The notes beneath the pieces were generated by a model. It was not told the DNA's origin. It saw only the letters and a list, made by a program, of their open reading frames with translations, and did not search any database. Made by a program: the position numbers and the translations under genes. Shown one piece after another: positions 1-8,343 of a stretch of 63,856 nt of DNA (its first letter is position 1; each line of letters starts with the position of its first letter). The stretch is from NCBI GenBank assembly GCA_947462095.1, contig CANHNQ010000002.1, positions 1 to 63,856 on the forward strand, given 5' to 3'. Origin of the DNA: Gemmatimonadota bacterium (GTDB lineage: Bacteria; Gemmatimonadota; Gemmatimonadetes; Gemmatimonadales; Gemmatimonadaceae).

Positions 1-428
1 ACCGGACCTTGCTCGCCAGCCACGCCCATCCGCTCTTCGGCTTCCTGATAAAACGGATCGAGATCGTCGTAGCTGAACGGCCAGTCGGTGCCCACGCCGT
101 ACATCGAGCGCAAGCGGAAGTCTTCGGGCGAATAGCGCGGTGACACGCCACCCCAGTGCATCGCCAGCCCGCCCACGTTCATGCTCGGCGAGAAGCCCCA
201 CGTGGTACCGGTGGCGTTCTGGTCATCGAGGTGGTCCTGCTTCCACGGACTTTCGCCGTACGCGCGCCAGCGCTCGCGGGCCAAGACGCGCTCGGCAAAC
301 GGTGTCGTGGGCTTGCCCGCCTCGACCACCAGGATCGACTTGGTCGTCTTCTCGGCCAGCGACGCCGCCATGAGCGCCGCCGTGATGCCACTGCCGACGA
401 TCACGATATCTGCACTGTGCGTAATCAT
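1..428 (-). CDS. GMC-family FAD oxidoreductase, N-terminal part (gene runs off the window)
   Basis: The first 142 codons are present; the rest lies beyond position 1. The N-terminus reads as a Rossmann beta-alpha-beta unit (ADIVIVGSGITAALMAASLA, then VVEAG), as in the glucose-methanol-choline oxidoreductases. It is followed by the GMC-like FAD-contact stretch GGLAMHWGGVSPRY. There is no signal peptide. The start ATG overlaps the stop of the upstream gene as ATGA. That gene encodes a gluconate-dehydrogenase subunit-3-like Tat protein, so this is probably the large catalytic subunit of a membrane-associated sugar or sugar-acid dehydrogenase carried across the membrane by its partner's Tat signal. 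The substrate cannot be told from the part seen. Confidence 0.85.
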   Translation of the reverse strand, partial: MITHSADIVIVGSGITAALMAASLAEKTTKSILVVEAGKPTTPFAERVLARERWRAYGESPWKQDHLDDQNATGTTWGFSPSMNVGGLAMHWGGVSPRYSPEDFRLRSMYGVGTDWPFSYDDLDPFYQEAEERMGVAGEQGP

Positions 429-1063
429 GCCTTGGGCTCCGTGGTGACCGGCAGCGGCTTGCGCGTGGCGTCGCCGAGCGTGCGGCAGACGCCGGGGGCG
501 ACCCGGACGCCGAGTGCGGCGTCCCACGCATCGGGTCCTGACGACCAATGCGCCAGCAGCGCGATCGCCACATGGTTGGCATCGAGCGGCGCCGGCAGGC
601 GGTCGCTGCGCTGGTCACGCAACACGGCGCCGAGCAGTTCCTGACGCCGTTCCACCGACAGGGCGGCAAATCCCGTGGTGCCGTGCCGGTGCGCCAGCAG
701 ATCCAGCGCCGTGAGTTGCGCGCGCCATGCTGGTGACGGATCGGCCGGCAGATAGCGGATGTCGGCGTAACCGTAACCGTGCATCTCCTCGGCCACGGGC
801 TCGTATCCGTCGGCCCACGCCACAAAGCCGTCCGTGGCCGCACGAATGGCGGAGGCGCCAAGCGAGGCGGGGAGCACGGCCGTCGCGACGGCATCCAGCA
901 GCACACGGTCAAATCCACGCACGCGCTCGGCGCCGTTGTCCTGGCCGGTGGCGTTGCTGGCGGTGGGGTCCTTCACGGCGCAGCCGGTGGCCGCGGTGCC
1001 GACGGCGGCGACACCCGCGGTGAGTGCCCCGGCGGTTTTCAGGAAGGTGCGGCGTGATGTCAC
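425..1063 (-). CDS. gluconate 2-dehydrogenase subunit 3-like protein, Tat-exported
   Basis: A 212-aa protein starting at GTG with AGGAG upstream. It opens with the twin-arginine motif SRRTFLK and a hydrophobic Ala/Gly stretch ending near a Cys (GTAATGC), so it is exported folded and may be lipid-anchored. Length and partner match the small subunit of gluconate 2-dehydrogenase-type complexes, whose FAD subunit (next gene) lacks its own signal. GTGA overlaps the stop of the amidohydrolase upstream and ATGA overlaps the start of the GMC gene downstream, so the three genes form one coupled unit. The family call rests mainly on context and the Tat signal. Confidence 0.75.
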   Translation of the reverse strand: MTSRRTFLKTAGALTAGVAAVGTAATGCAVKDPTASNATGQDNGAERVRGFDRVLLDAVATAVLPASLGASAIRAATDGFVAWADGYEPVAEEMHGYGYADIRYLPADPSPAWRAQLTALDLLAHRHGTTGFAALSVERRQELLGAVLRDQRSDRLPAPLDANHVAIALLAHWSSGPDAWDAALGVRVAPGVCRTLGDATRKPLPVTTEPKA

Positions 1064-2358
1064 TGGCGAGCTCCTGTTTGGCGTACGCCGGCCACGCGCG
1101 CACCGTCGTTGCGATACACGCGGCCGCCCTTCATCACGAATGATACGTGTTGCGAGGCTTCGATCTGCGCGACGGGGTCGCCGTCGGTGGCGATGACATC
1201 GGCGGCATAGCCCACGGCGATGCGGCCGATTTCCTTCTCCAGGCCGAGCGACTCCGCCGCACGGCTGGTGGCGCTGATGATGGCATCCATCGCCGGCTGA
1301 CCACCGCGACGCACGCGGCACACCAGCTCTTCGGCGTTGCGTCCGTGCGCACCGGCCACGGCGTCGGTACCGAACACGAGCTTCAACGTGGGGAGCTTCG
1401 CGGCGAGGCCAATGCCCTTCTCGGCCAACGGAATCGCCTGTTCCATCGACGCAAAGCCGACCGCGTTGTAGTTCCCGATGCCGTCGAACCAGGGCTTGTT
1501 GTCGAGGTAGTTGTGAAACACGAGGCCGCACTGCGGATCGAAGAAGGTGCCGCGCTGCACAAGCAGGGCACGCGTGGCGTCGTCGGCGAACACGCCGTGC
1601 TCCACCTGCGTGCAGCCGGCCCGCGCGGCGCGTTGCACGGCCTCGGCCGAATGCGCATGCACGACCGAGCGCAGCCCCTGCGCTTTGGACTCGCCGCAGG
1701 CCGCGTCGAGTTGCTCTGGTGTCATCGTGGCCTCGCCGCCGTCACGAATGGACTTCGAGGCGAAAATCTTGATCACGTCGGCTCCACGCGCCTTGAAACG
1801 CCGCACCACCGCTCGCAACGAATCGGGTGACCCGCCCGCCGAGCGCTCATTCAGCGACCCGAGCGACGTGATCACACGCGGTCCCGGAATGCGACCCGCT
1901 GTGATGGCATCACGGAGCTCCGCATTGTCGGGCTCGCCGATGCTCTGCACCGTGGTGAAGCCGGCGCGAAGCGTTGCCCAGGCGTTCCCCGCGCGCTGCA
2001 AGGTGCTCACCGCGGGGGTGTCGCCGTCGCGCTCCTCGTGCAACCGTTGCTTGTCGGTGATGTACCAGCCCAGATGAACGTGGGTGTCGATCAGCCCCGG
2101 GAGCAGCGTGCGGGTACCCAGATCGATGCCTCCCGCCGGCAGGGTTCCGGCCGACGGGCGCATGGCGGTGATCCGGCCGCCCTGCACAGTCACGTCCTGA
2201 TTGCGCAGGGTGCGCCCGGTGCCGTCGACCACCCGCGCGGCACGCAGCACCACGGGAAGTCCAGCGGACTCGGGAGCTATCTGGGCCGACAGCGTGGCCG
2301 CCGTGACCGTGAGCAGGGCCGCGAGGGCACGGCGGGGGAGAGCGAGTGGTGCGGACAT
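1060..2358 (-). CDS. exported metal-dependent amidohydrolase (imidazolonepropionase-like)
   Basis: A 432-aa protein with a Sec-type signal peptide (ALPRRALAALLTVTAATLSA). The amidohydrolase signature GLIDTHVHLGW supplies the first metal-binding HxH. Later motifs VVHAHSAEA, TQVEHGVF and FGTDAVAG supply the remaining His and Asp ligands of the TIM-barrel binuclear site. The family hydrolyses amide or imide bonds in cyclic compounds or dipeptides (prolidase- and imidazolonepropionase-like); export points to a periplasmic substrate. A longer reading frame extends upstream to 2565, but the ATG at 2358 directly precedes the signal peptide and is preferred. It is the first gene of the coupled three-gene unit with the Tat protein and the GMC oxidoreductase. 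Confidence 0.9.
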   Translation of the reverse strand: MSAPLALPRRALAALLTVTAATLSAQIAPESAGLPVVLRAARVVDGTGRTLRNQDVTVQGGRITAMRPSAGTLPAGGIDLGTRTLLPGLIDTHVHLGWYITDKQRLHEERDGDTPAVSTLQRAGNAWATLRAGFTTVQSIGEPDNAELRDAITAGRIPGPRVITSLGSLNERSAGGSPDSLRAVVRRFKARGADVIKIFASKSIRDGGEATMTPEQLDAACGESKAQGLRSVVHAHSAEAVQRAARAGCTQVEHGVFADDATRALLVQRGTFFDPQCGLVFHNYLDNKPWFDGIGNYNAVGFASMEQAIPLAEKGIGLAAKLPTLKLVFGTDAVAGAHGRNAEELVCRVRRGGQPAMDAIISATSRAAESLGLEKEIGRIAVGYAADVIATDGDPVAQIEASQHVSFVMKGGRVYRNDGARVAGVRQTGARQ

Positions 2359-2495
2359 CGAGAGCCGGGGCAGAGGGAGAGATCCCACAAATGATGGCCC
2401 GGCACGCTGTAGGGCAAGGCCCCATATTCCGCGTGAGCAGGGGACGGCGCCGGTCGGCGCCCGTCCGATGGCATCTCGCACGCGAGGGCTGGTCG

Positions 2496-2927
2496 ATGCA
2501 GCGCACCGCACAGGCAGTGTGGAAGGGGACGGGCAGGGAAGGGAGCGGCACGCTGACGACGCCAAGCGGCGCGCTGAACGCGCAGCCGTATTCGTTCCAG
2601 CTCCGTTTTCAGGACGAGGACGGACGGAACGGCACGAACCCTGAAGAACTGATCGCGGCGGCGCACGCCGGCTGCTTCTCGATGGCGCTGTCCTTTCAGC
2701 TGGCCAACGCCGGCTTCACTGCCGACGCGATCAACACGACCGCGGTGCTGACCATGGAGCCGGTGGACGGCGCCCAGACGATCACGAAGATCGCATTGCA
2801 GCTCTCGGCCACGATCCCCGGCATCAGCGACGAGCAGTTTCAAGCGCTGGCGGGGAACGCCAAGGCGGGCTGCCCGGTATCGCGCTTGCTGAAGGCCGAG
2901 ATCAGCCTGGACGCCACGCTGGCGTAA
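2496..2927 (+). CDS. osmC: OsmC-family peroxiredoxin
   Basis: A 143-aa cytoplasmic protein of normal OsmC length. OsmC/Ohr proteins reduce organic hydroperoxides with a pair of cysteines. Here the peroxidatic Cys is C60 in AAAHAGCFSMAL and the resolving Cys is C126 in AGCPVSRLLKA. The start ATG has GAGGG upstream. The reading frame is open 50 codons further up, but that part is unrelated in composition. It lies just upstream of an ArsR regulator on the same strand and near thioredoxin 2, so a redox-stress neighbourhood is likely. Confidence 0.92.
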   Translation: MQRTAQAVWKGTGREGSGTLTTPSGALNAQPYSFQLRFQDEDGRNGTNPEELIAAAHAGCFSMALSFQLANAGFTADAINTTAVLTMEPVDGAQTITKIALQLSATIPGISDEQFQALAGNAKAGCPVSRLLKAEISLDATLA

Positions 2928-3000
2928 GGCGCTTCGCGTCTCGTTCCGCGACACACCACGAGGACGGCCATCGTTGCCGTACTCGTGGTGTGTGTGGTAT

Positions 3001-3024
3001 ATTCATACGTGTGTATACGTGAAT
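3001..3024. promoter_or_regulatory. candidate operator of the ArsR regulator
   Basis: An AT-rich island in GC-rich DNA, 19 bp before the ArsR start codon. It has outer arms ATTCA/TGAAT and a direct repeat ATACGTG spaced 10 bp apart (ATACGTGTGTATACGTG). It shares the core ATACGTNTNTAT with the dyad in front of the efflux operon (9778-9797). Autoregulation by the ArsR protein is inferred. Confidence 0.5.
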
Positions 3025-3042
3025 TCCTTGCGCGGGGGACCG

Positions 3043-3375
3043 ATGGCCCAGAAGATGATGCGTCCGGAGTTGCTCGACCTCGTGGCCGACCGTTTCAAGG
3101 CCTTGAGCGACCGGGCGCGGCTCAGCCTTTTGCAGGAGCTGCGCGCCGGCTCGTGCACGGTGAATGAGCTGGTTGAGGCCACCGGCATGGGCCAGGCTAA
3201 CGTGTCGCGGCATCTGGCCATTCTGTTCAATCACGGGCTGGTGAGTCGCGAGCGCGATGGCGTGTACGTGCGCTACGAACTGGCCGACGCCGACGTGCTC
3301 AAGCTGTGTGAATTGGTGTGCGGACGATTGGAAAGTGAACTGGCCGAGCGGAAAAAGGTGATCAGCGGGCGCTGA
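3043..3375 (+). CDS. ArsR/SmtB-family transcriptional repressor
   Basis: A 110-aa winged-helix protein of typical length. It contains RFKALSDRARLSLL, the recognition helix region MGQANVSRHLAIL and the wing SRERDGVYVRYEL. The family represses transcription until metal or thiol chemistry releases it. Cysteines C38, C89 and C93 could sense metal or sulfur/redox changes, but they do not form the classic ELCVCD site. The ATG at 3043 gives the normal N-terminus; the frame extends upstream through the operator island. It faces the efflux operon tail-to-tail and overlaps trxC by 14 bp. A similar dyad upstream of the efflux operon makes that operon its likely target. Confidence 0.9.
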   Translation: MAQKMMRPELLDLVADRFKALSDRARLSLLQELRAGSCTVNELVEATGMGQANVSRHLAILFNHGLVSRERDGVYVRYELADADVLKLCELVCGRLESELAERKKVISGR

Positions 3376-3808
3376 CCACCATCTGCTCCAGCTGGCCCAT
3401 CGGGACGGCGCCGACCTGACGCGCCACTTCTTTCCCGTCCTTGAGTAGCGCGATCGTGGGAATGCTCCGGATCGCGAAGCGCGACGCGACTCCGGGATTG
3501 CGATCGGTGTCGACCTTGGCCACGATGGCCTGCCCGCGCTGCTGCTTCGCGAACTGCGCGAAGACCGGCGCCATCATTTTGCAGGGGCCACACCAGTCGG
3601 CGTAGAAGTCGACCATCACCGGGACGGTGCTGTTGCCGACGACGGTGTCGAAGTTCACATCGGTGAGCACCACCGGCGCGTCGAGCACCAGTGGTACCTG
3701 GCAGGTCCCGCACTTCGGCTGCGCGTCGGCCCGGGACAGGTCCACGCGATTGAGTTTGCCGCAGGCGGTGCAGGGGAGCACCGCCTTTCGGGCGTTGGTG
3801 GTGGTCAT
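3362..3808 (-). CDS. trxC: thioredoxin 2 (TrxC-type, N-terminal zinc ribbon)
   Basis: A 148-aa disulfide reductase of the TrxC class. An N-terminal zinc ribbon has C13-x2-C16 and C33-x2-C36. The thioredoxin fold follows, with the active site WCGPC at 72-76 and the cis-Pro loop IRSIPTIALL. It acts in the cytosol by reducing protein disulfides. It is the last gene of the - operon, 21 bp after the DUF2892 gene. Its 3' end overlaps the ArsR gene on the other strand by 14 bp. Co-transcription with an efflux pump is unusual for a housekeeping thioredoxin and suggests thiol stress as the trigger. Confidence 0.95.
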   Translation of the reverse strand: MTTTNARKAVLPCTACGKLNRVDLSRADAQPKCGTCQVPLVLDAPVVLTDVNFDTVVGNSTVPVMVDFYADWCGPCKMMAPVFAQFAKQQRGQAIVAKVDTDRNPGVASRFAIRSIPTIALLKDGKEVARQVGAVPMGQLEQMVVSAR

Positions 3809-3829
3809 CGATGGGATTCCGTGAGTGGA

Positions 3830-4036
3830 CTAACTGCGCTTCGGCGTGCATCCGAACATACCCGCTTTCCCCAGCATGAGTTCAAGCGGACAGAAGTTCG
3901 TGATGCTCGACTGGAACAGGTTGAACCCCACAAAGGCCGTGAAGAACAGGAAGCCGGGGTGCACGAAGGAGCCGAGAGAGACGGACAGCATGACGAAGAT
4001 GCCGGCGATGCGACGAATGACCGTGTCGTTACACAT
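3830..4036 (-). CDS. DUF2892 / YgaP-type small inner-membrane protein
   Basis: A 68-aa protein with two hydrophobic segments (IRRIAGIFVMLSVSLGSF and FLFFTAFVGFNLFQSSITNF) and the family-typical C-terminal CPLE...LG. This domain is often found fused to, or next to, rhodaneses and ArsR-type sulfide sensors, so a role in reactive sulfur or thiol handling is plausible but not shown. The ATG overlaps the end of the RND gene by 8 bp, so it belongs to the efflux operon. Confidence 0.85.
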   Translation of the reverse strand: MCNDTVIRRIAGIFVMLSVSLGSFVHPGFLFFTAFVGFNLFQSSITNFCPLELMLGKAGMFGCTPKRS

Positions 4037-7000
4037 GGGTATTACTCCGGTTGAGTTGCCAGTAAAGCAGCGGAACCACCACCATCGTGAGCAGCGTGGC
4101 CACGATCGCTCCGCTCATGAGCGCGACGGCCAGTCCCTGGAAGATCGGGTCGAGCACCATCACGAGACCGCCCACCACCACCGCGGCGGCCGTGAGCGCG
4201 ATCGGACGGAACCGCACCGCGCCGGCTTCGAGCACCGCGTCGGTCAGTGACCGCCCGCGGGCTTCTTCGAGCTGGATGAAGTCCACCAGCAGGATCGAGT
4301 TGCGTACGATGATGCCGGCCAGCGCGATCATGCCGATCATGCTGGTCGCGGTGAAGAACGCGCCGCTGATCGCGTGCCCCGGCAGGATGCCGATGAGCGT
4401 GAGGGGAATCGGCGCCATGATCACCAGCGGAATCGTGAAGCTCTGGAACCAGCCGACCACCAGCACGTAGATCAGCAGCAGCACGATCGCGAAGGCGAGA
4501 CCGAGATCGCGGAACACTTCGATCGTGACCTGCCACTCGCCGTCCCACTTGATCGCCGTCTCGCTCACCGTGGCCGGCGCCACCGCGTTGTAGCGTGCAA
4601 TCGCCGCGCCATTCACGCGGATCGCATCGAGTTGACGGTTCATGTCGAGAATCGCGTACACCGGACTCTCGATCTCACGCGCCACGTCGCCGGTCACGTA
4701 GATCGTCGGACGCAAATCCTTCCGGATGCGCGATCCATCCCGCGTGCCGTTGATCACCGTGACGAACCGGGCCAGCGGCTGCGGCCCCTGCATCGTCGCG
4801 ATGGGCAGCGACAGCAGCGCTTCCACGCTGCTGCGCTGCTCAAGCGGCAACCGCGGCACGATGGCGATCCCTTCGCGCGCCGTCGGCGAACTCGCCACGC
4901 CGGCCGACGCGCCGGACAGTGCGAGATACAACGTTTGCGTGATCTGCTCGACGCTCGCACCCGACTCGGCGGCCCGCACGCGGTCTACGCGGAAGGTGCG
5001 CTTGGCCTGCGGCGCCTCGACCGTCCAGTCCACGTCCACCACACCCGGCGTCTTCTCGAACACCTCTTTCACCGCCTTCGCCGCGGCCAGTCGCGTGGAG
5101 TCGTCGCCGGCATACACCTCGGCCACCAGCGTGGAGAGCACCGGCGGGCCCGGCGGAATCTCGGCCACCTTCGCCGATGCCTGATACAGCTGCGCGATGC
5201 TGTCGACGCCAGGGCGTACGGCCACGGCGATGGCGTGACTCTGCCGGTCGCGCTCGCCCTTCGGCAGCAGGTTCACCTGCACATCGGCCACGTTGGCGCC
5301 GCTGCGCATGAAGTAGTGGCGCACCAGCCCGTTGAAGTTGAACGGCGCCGACGTGCCGGCGTACACCTGCGTGCTCACGACCTCGGGCACCGTGCTGAGA
5401 TACGCCGCGATGCGCGACGCCGCTTCGTTCGAGGTCTCGAGCGTCGTGCCTTCGGGCAGATCGAGCACGACCTGGAATTCGCTCTTGTTGTCGAAGGGCA
5501 GCATCTTGACCTGCACCGCCTTGAAGCCAACCAGACTCACGCTCACCAGCAGCAACGCGATGATGCCCGCGTAGAAGGCGCGTCGGCGCCCCTGCTGCTC
5601 CATCAGCGGCACCATGATCATGCGATAGATCCGGTCCACCTGACCGCCTTCTTCCGGCGGATGCTCCAGGCTCGCGTGACCCGCCGGTACGATCACCGGC
5701 TTCACATGCCCCTTGAGCAGTCGATAGGCGAGATACGGCGTGACGATGAAGGCCACGGCGAGCGAGGCCACCATGGCGACCGACGCGCCGATCGGAATCG
5801 GCCGCATGTAGGGGCCCATCATGCCGCTCACGAATGCCATCGGCAGGATGGCCGCGATGACGGTGAACGTGGCCAGGATCGTCGGGTTGCCGACTTCATC
5901 CACGGCGTCGATCGAGGCGTCCTCCGCACTGCGATCGCCCATCTCGAGGTGGCGATAGATGTTCTCCACCACCACGATGGCGTCGTCCACCAGAATGCCG
6001 ATCGAGAAGATCAGCGCGAACAGCGTGATGCGGTTGAGCGTGTAGCCGAGCGCGTAGTACACGAACAGCGTGAGAGCGAGCGTGACCGGCACGGCCACCA
6101 GCACCACCAGCGCTTCGCGCCAGCCCAGGAACAACCAGATCAGGGCGGTCACGCTGAGCGTAGCGATGATGAGGTGCAGGATGAGCTCCTGCGCCTTCTC
6201 GCCGGCCGTCTCGCCGTAATCGCGCGTGACCGACAGCTGCACGCTGGCGGGAATGAGGCGGCCCTTCGCCTGGTCCACGCGCTGCATCACGGCATGCGTG
6301 ACCTCCGTGGCGTTGGCCCCCTTCCGCTTGGCCACGGCAATGGTCACCGCCGCTTCCGACGCGCCACGTCCTTCCCGATGCGACACGTAGCTGGTGTGCT
6401 CGCCGAAATCCTCGCGCACGTCGGCGACGTTGCGCAGATAGATCGCGCGCCCGCCACGCGACGACACGACCACGCTGCCGACATCGAGCGACGTCGCCAG
6501 CGGCGCGCCGACGTCGATGCGCAGCACGCTGTCGCGCACTGCGATCTCACCGGCCGCGAGGCGCGCGTTGGCGCCGCGCAAGGCCATCATGACTTCGCCC
6601 GGCGTCACACCGCTCGCCGCGAGCCGCGTGGGATCGACGGCCACGCGGATCTGCTTCGGCGCGCCGCCCGTTACGAACGTTTCGGCCACCTCGGGGACTG
6701 TGCGGATTTCGTCTTCGAGATGCGCCGCGATCTCGCGCAGCGTGTTGGCATCGACGCCGGCGCCGTGCAGCGTGAGCGCCAGCACCGGCACGTCGTCGAT
6801 GGAATGCGCCTTGATCACCGGCGGCATCGCACCGGCCGGCGCCTTGTCCATAGCGCCCGCCAACTTGGCCTGCACCTTGGTCACGCTGCGTTCCTGGTCT
6901 TCTCCGACCTTGAAGCGCACCGTCACCATGGCGTAGCCGTCGCCCGACATCGTGTACACGTGATCGACGCCCGGCAGCTCCATCATGCGCTGCTCGATCG

Positions 7001-7223
7001 GGCGCGCCAACAGATTCTCCGCTTCCTGCGGCGACGCGCCCGGCATGGCCGCGATCACGTCGATCATGGGGACGGAGATCTGCGGTTCTTCCTCGCGCGG
7101 CGTGGCCAGAATGCCCAGCACGCCCACGGCCAGCGACGCCACGGTGACCAGTGGCGTGAGCTTCGAATTCAGGAACGCTTTCGCGATCCGGCCGGAAATG
7201 CCGAGTGCGCGTGGCGTGCTCAC
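4029..7223 (-). CDS. RND-family efflux pump, inner-membrane permease
   Basis: A 1064-aa permease of normal RND length with twelve predicted membrane helices in the 1+5+1+5 pattern and two large periplasmic loops. TM4 carries GILVDDAIVVVEN near residue 412, with the paired Asp used for proton relay. The start codon is GTG and overlaps the adaptor stop as GTGA. It works with the adaptor and TolC channel encoded just upstream to move substrates from periplasm or inner membrane out of the cell. Sequence type is closer to general RND permeases than to the metal-type pump at 50876. The substrate is unknown; the redox genes at the operon end suggest toxic thiol, sulfur or electrophilic compounds. 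Confidence 0.95.
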   Translation of the reverse strand: MSTPRALGISGRIAKAFLNSKLTPLVTVASLAVGVLGILATPREEEPQISVPMIDVIAAMPGASPQEAENLLARPIEQRMMELPGVDHVYTMSGDGYAMVTVRFKVGEDQERSVTKVQAKLAGAMDKAPAGAMPPVIKAHSIDDVPVLALTLHGAGVDANTLREIAAHLEDEIRTVPEVAETFVTGGAPKQIRVAVDPTRLAASGVTPGEVMMALRGANARLAAGEIAVRDSVLRIDVGAPLATSLDVGSVVVSSRGGRAIYLRNVADVREDFGEHTSYVSHREGRGASEAAVTIAVAKRKGANATEVTHAVMQRVDQAKGRLIPASVQLSVTRDYGETAGEKAQELILHLIIATLSVTALIWLFLGWREALVVLVAVPVTLALTLFVYYALGYTLNRITLFALIFSIGILVDDAIVVVENIYRHLEMGDRSAEDASIDAVDEVGNPTILATFTVIAAILPMAFVSGMMGPYMRPIPIGASVAMVASLAVAFIVTPYLAYRLLKGHVKPVIVPAGHASLEHPPEEGGQVDRIYRMIMVPLMEQQGRRRAFYAGIIALLLVSVSLVGFKAVQVKMLPFDNKSEFQVVLDLPEGTTLETSNEAASRIAAYLSTVPEVVSTQVYAGTSAPFNFNGLVRHYFMRSGANVADVQVNLLPKGERDRQSHAIAVAVRPGVDSIAQLYQASAKVAEIPPGPPVLSTLVAEVYAGDDSTRLAAAKAVKEVFEKTPGVVDVDWTVEAPQAKRTFRVDRVRAAESGASVEQITQTLYLALSGASAGVASSPTAREGIAIVPRLPLEQRSSVEALLSLPIATMQGPQPLARFVTVINGTRDGSRIRKDLRPTIYVTGDVAREIESPVYAILDMNRQLDAIRVNGAAIARYNAVAPATVSETAIKWDGEWQVTIEVFRDLGLAFAIVLLLIYVLVVGWFQSFTIPLVIMAPIPLTLIGILPGHAISGAFFTATSMIGMIALAGIIVRNSILLVDFIQLEEARGRSLTDAVLEAGAVRFRPIALTAAAVVVGGLVMVLDPIFQGLAVALMSGAIVATLLTMVVVPLLYWQLNRSNTHV

Positions 7224-8311
7224 TTGGCCGCCGGCGTCGGCGTCGGCGTCGGAGACGGCACCGATGACGGCACCACGATCGTCTCACCCACCTGCAATCC
7301 GCTGCTGACCGCCGTATGCGTGGCGGTCGAGACTCCCAAGCGCACCCAGCGGCGTTCGTCGCCGGTGGCCGAGCGCACGATAACGCCGGTGAGGTCGCCC
7401 TCACGCACGATGGCGGCGTTCGGCACCAAGAGGGCGTGCTCACGCGCCACCGGAATGGAGACCATGGCGGCACTGCCGCTGCGATACTGCCCGGCACGAT
7501 TGGCCACCGTCGCGTTCACGGTAAACAGGTTGCCGGCGCCAGCCGGGACCACGCCTTCGACGATCGCCGACACCGGCACGCCATCGATCGTGGCGGCCAG
7601 CGTCTGCCCGCGCTTGAGGGCACGCACCGCATCACCGGCGGCGCTCACGCTGATGCGCAATGCCGAGCCATCCTGCACCGTGATGAGTGGCGCGCCGGGC
7701 GCGGCGAAGGCGCCGGGATCGACCGCGCGGAAGGTGACCACGCCGCCAAAGGGTGCCGTGATCGTGGCATAGCTGCGCATCGCATCGAGTTCCCCCGAGG
7801 CGGCCTGCGCGGCCCGCAAGCCGGCCTCGGCGCGCGCCAATCCCGTTTCCACCGCGTCGAGCTGGGCGCGGGTGGCCGCGCTGTCGGCGTACAGCGCGCG
7901 AAAGCGCGCGGCGTTGGTGCTGGCTTCACGTTGCATGGCCTGGGCATCGGCAATTGACGCGCTTACCTGCGCCGATTTGGCGGTCAGATCGCGGGCATCG
8001 ATGCGGAGCAGGGTCTGCCCAGACCGCACCACATCCCCTTCGTGCACCAGCACCGCGGTCACGGTGCCCATCAGCTTGGTGCTCAGCGTCGCCTGCTGGA
8101 TCGGCTCGGCCACCCCCGACGCGCTGATCGCGGCATCGACCACGGTGTCGCGGATGACCAGCGCGGTGCCCGCGACCTGGGTCGCAGCGGGTGTCGCCGT
8201 CGTGTGCGCATCCTTGGGGCCGGAGCAGGCCGCCATCGTGAGGCCGGCGAAGGTCGTGATTGCAGCGGCGGTGACGCGCGTGGAGGTGAAGCGAGCAATG
8301 GTCGACGTCAT
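7220..8311 (-). CDS. RND efflux periplasmic adaptor, lipoprotein
   Basis: A 363-aa membrane-fusion protein. It has a lipoprotein signal ending in LTMAAC, a biotinyl-lipoyl-like half (TKLMGTVTAVLVHEGDVV), an alpha-helical hairpin rich in Ala/Arg/Glu around residues 110-160, the second lipoyl half (ITAPFGGVVTFRAVDPGA) and a beta-barrel. The C-terminus is a Pro-Thr repeat (PSPTPTPTPAAK). The ATG at 8311 has GGGAG at good spacing. An alternative ATG at 8344 overlaps the TolC stop as ATGA and would add 11 residues. It links the RND pump to the TolC channel. Confidence 0.92.
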   Translation of the reverse strand: MTSTIARFTSTRVTAAAITTFAGLTMAACSGPKDAHTTATPAATQVAGTALVIRDTVVDAAISASGVAEPIQQATLSTKLMGTVTAVLVHEGDVVRSGQTLLRIDARDLTAKSAQVSASIADAQAMQREASTNAARFRALYADSAATRAQLDAVETGLARAEAGLRAAQAASGELDAMRSYATITAPFGGVVTFRAVDPGAFAAPGAPLITVQDGSALRISVSAAGDAVRALKRGQTLAATIDGVPVSAIVEGVVPAGAGNLFTVNATVANRAGQYRSGSAAMVSIPVAREHALLVPNAAIVREGDLTGVIVRSATGDERRWVRLGVSTATHTAVSSGLQVGETIVVPSSVPSPTPTPTPAAK

Positions 8312-8343
8312 GTTGAATGCTCCCTGATATCGGTTCGGACGCA

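Noticed and set aside
4374..7772. A 1132-codon open frame on + opposite the RND pump and adaptor
   Set aside because: It is antisense to two clear genes, has a His/Arg/Asp-rich composition typical of GC-rich shadow frames, and shows no domain.
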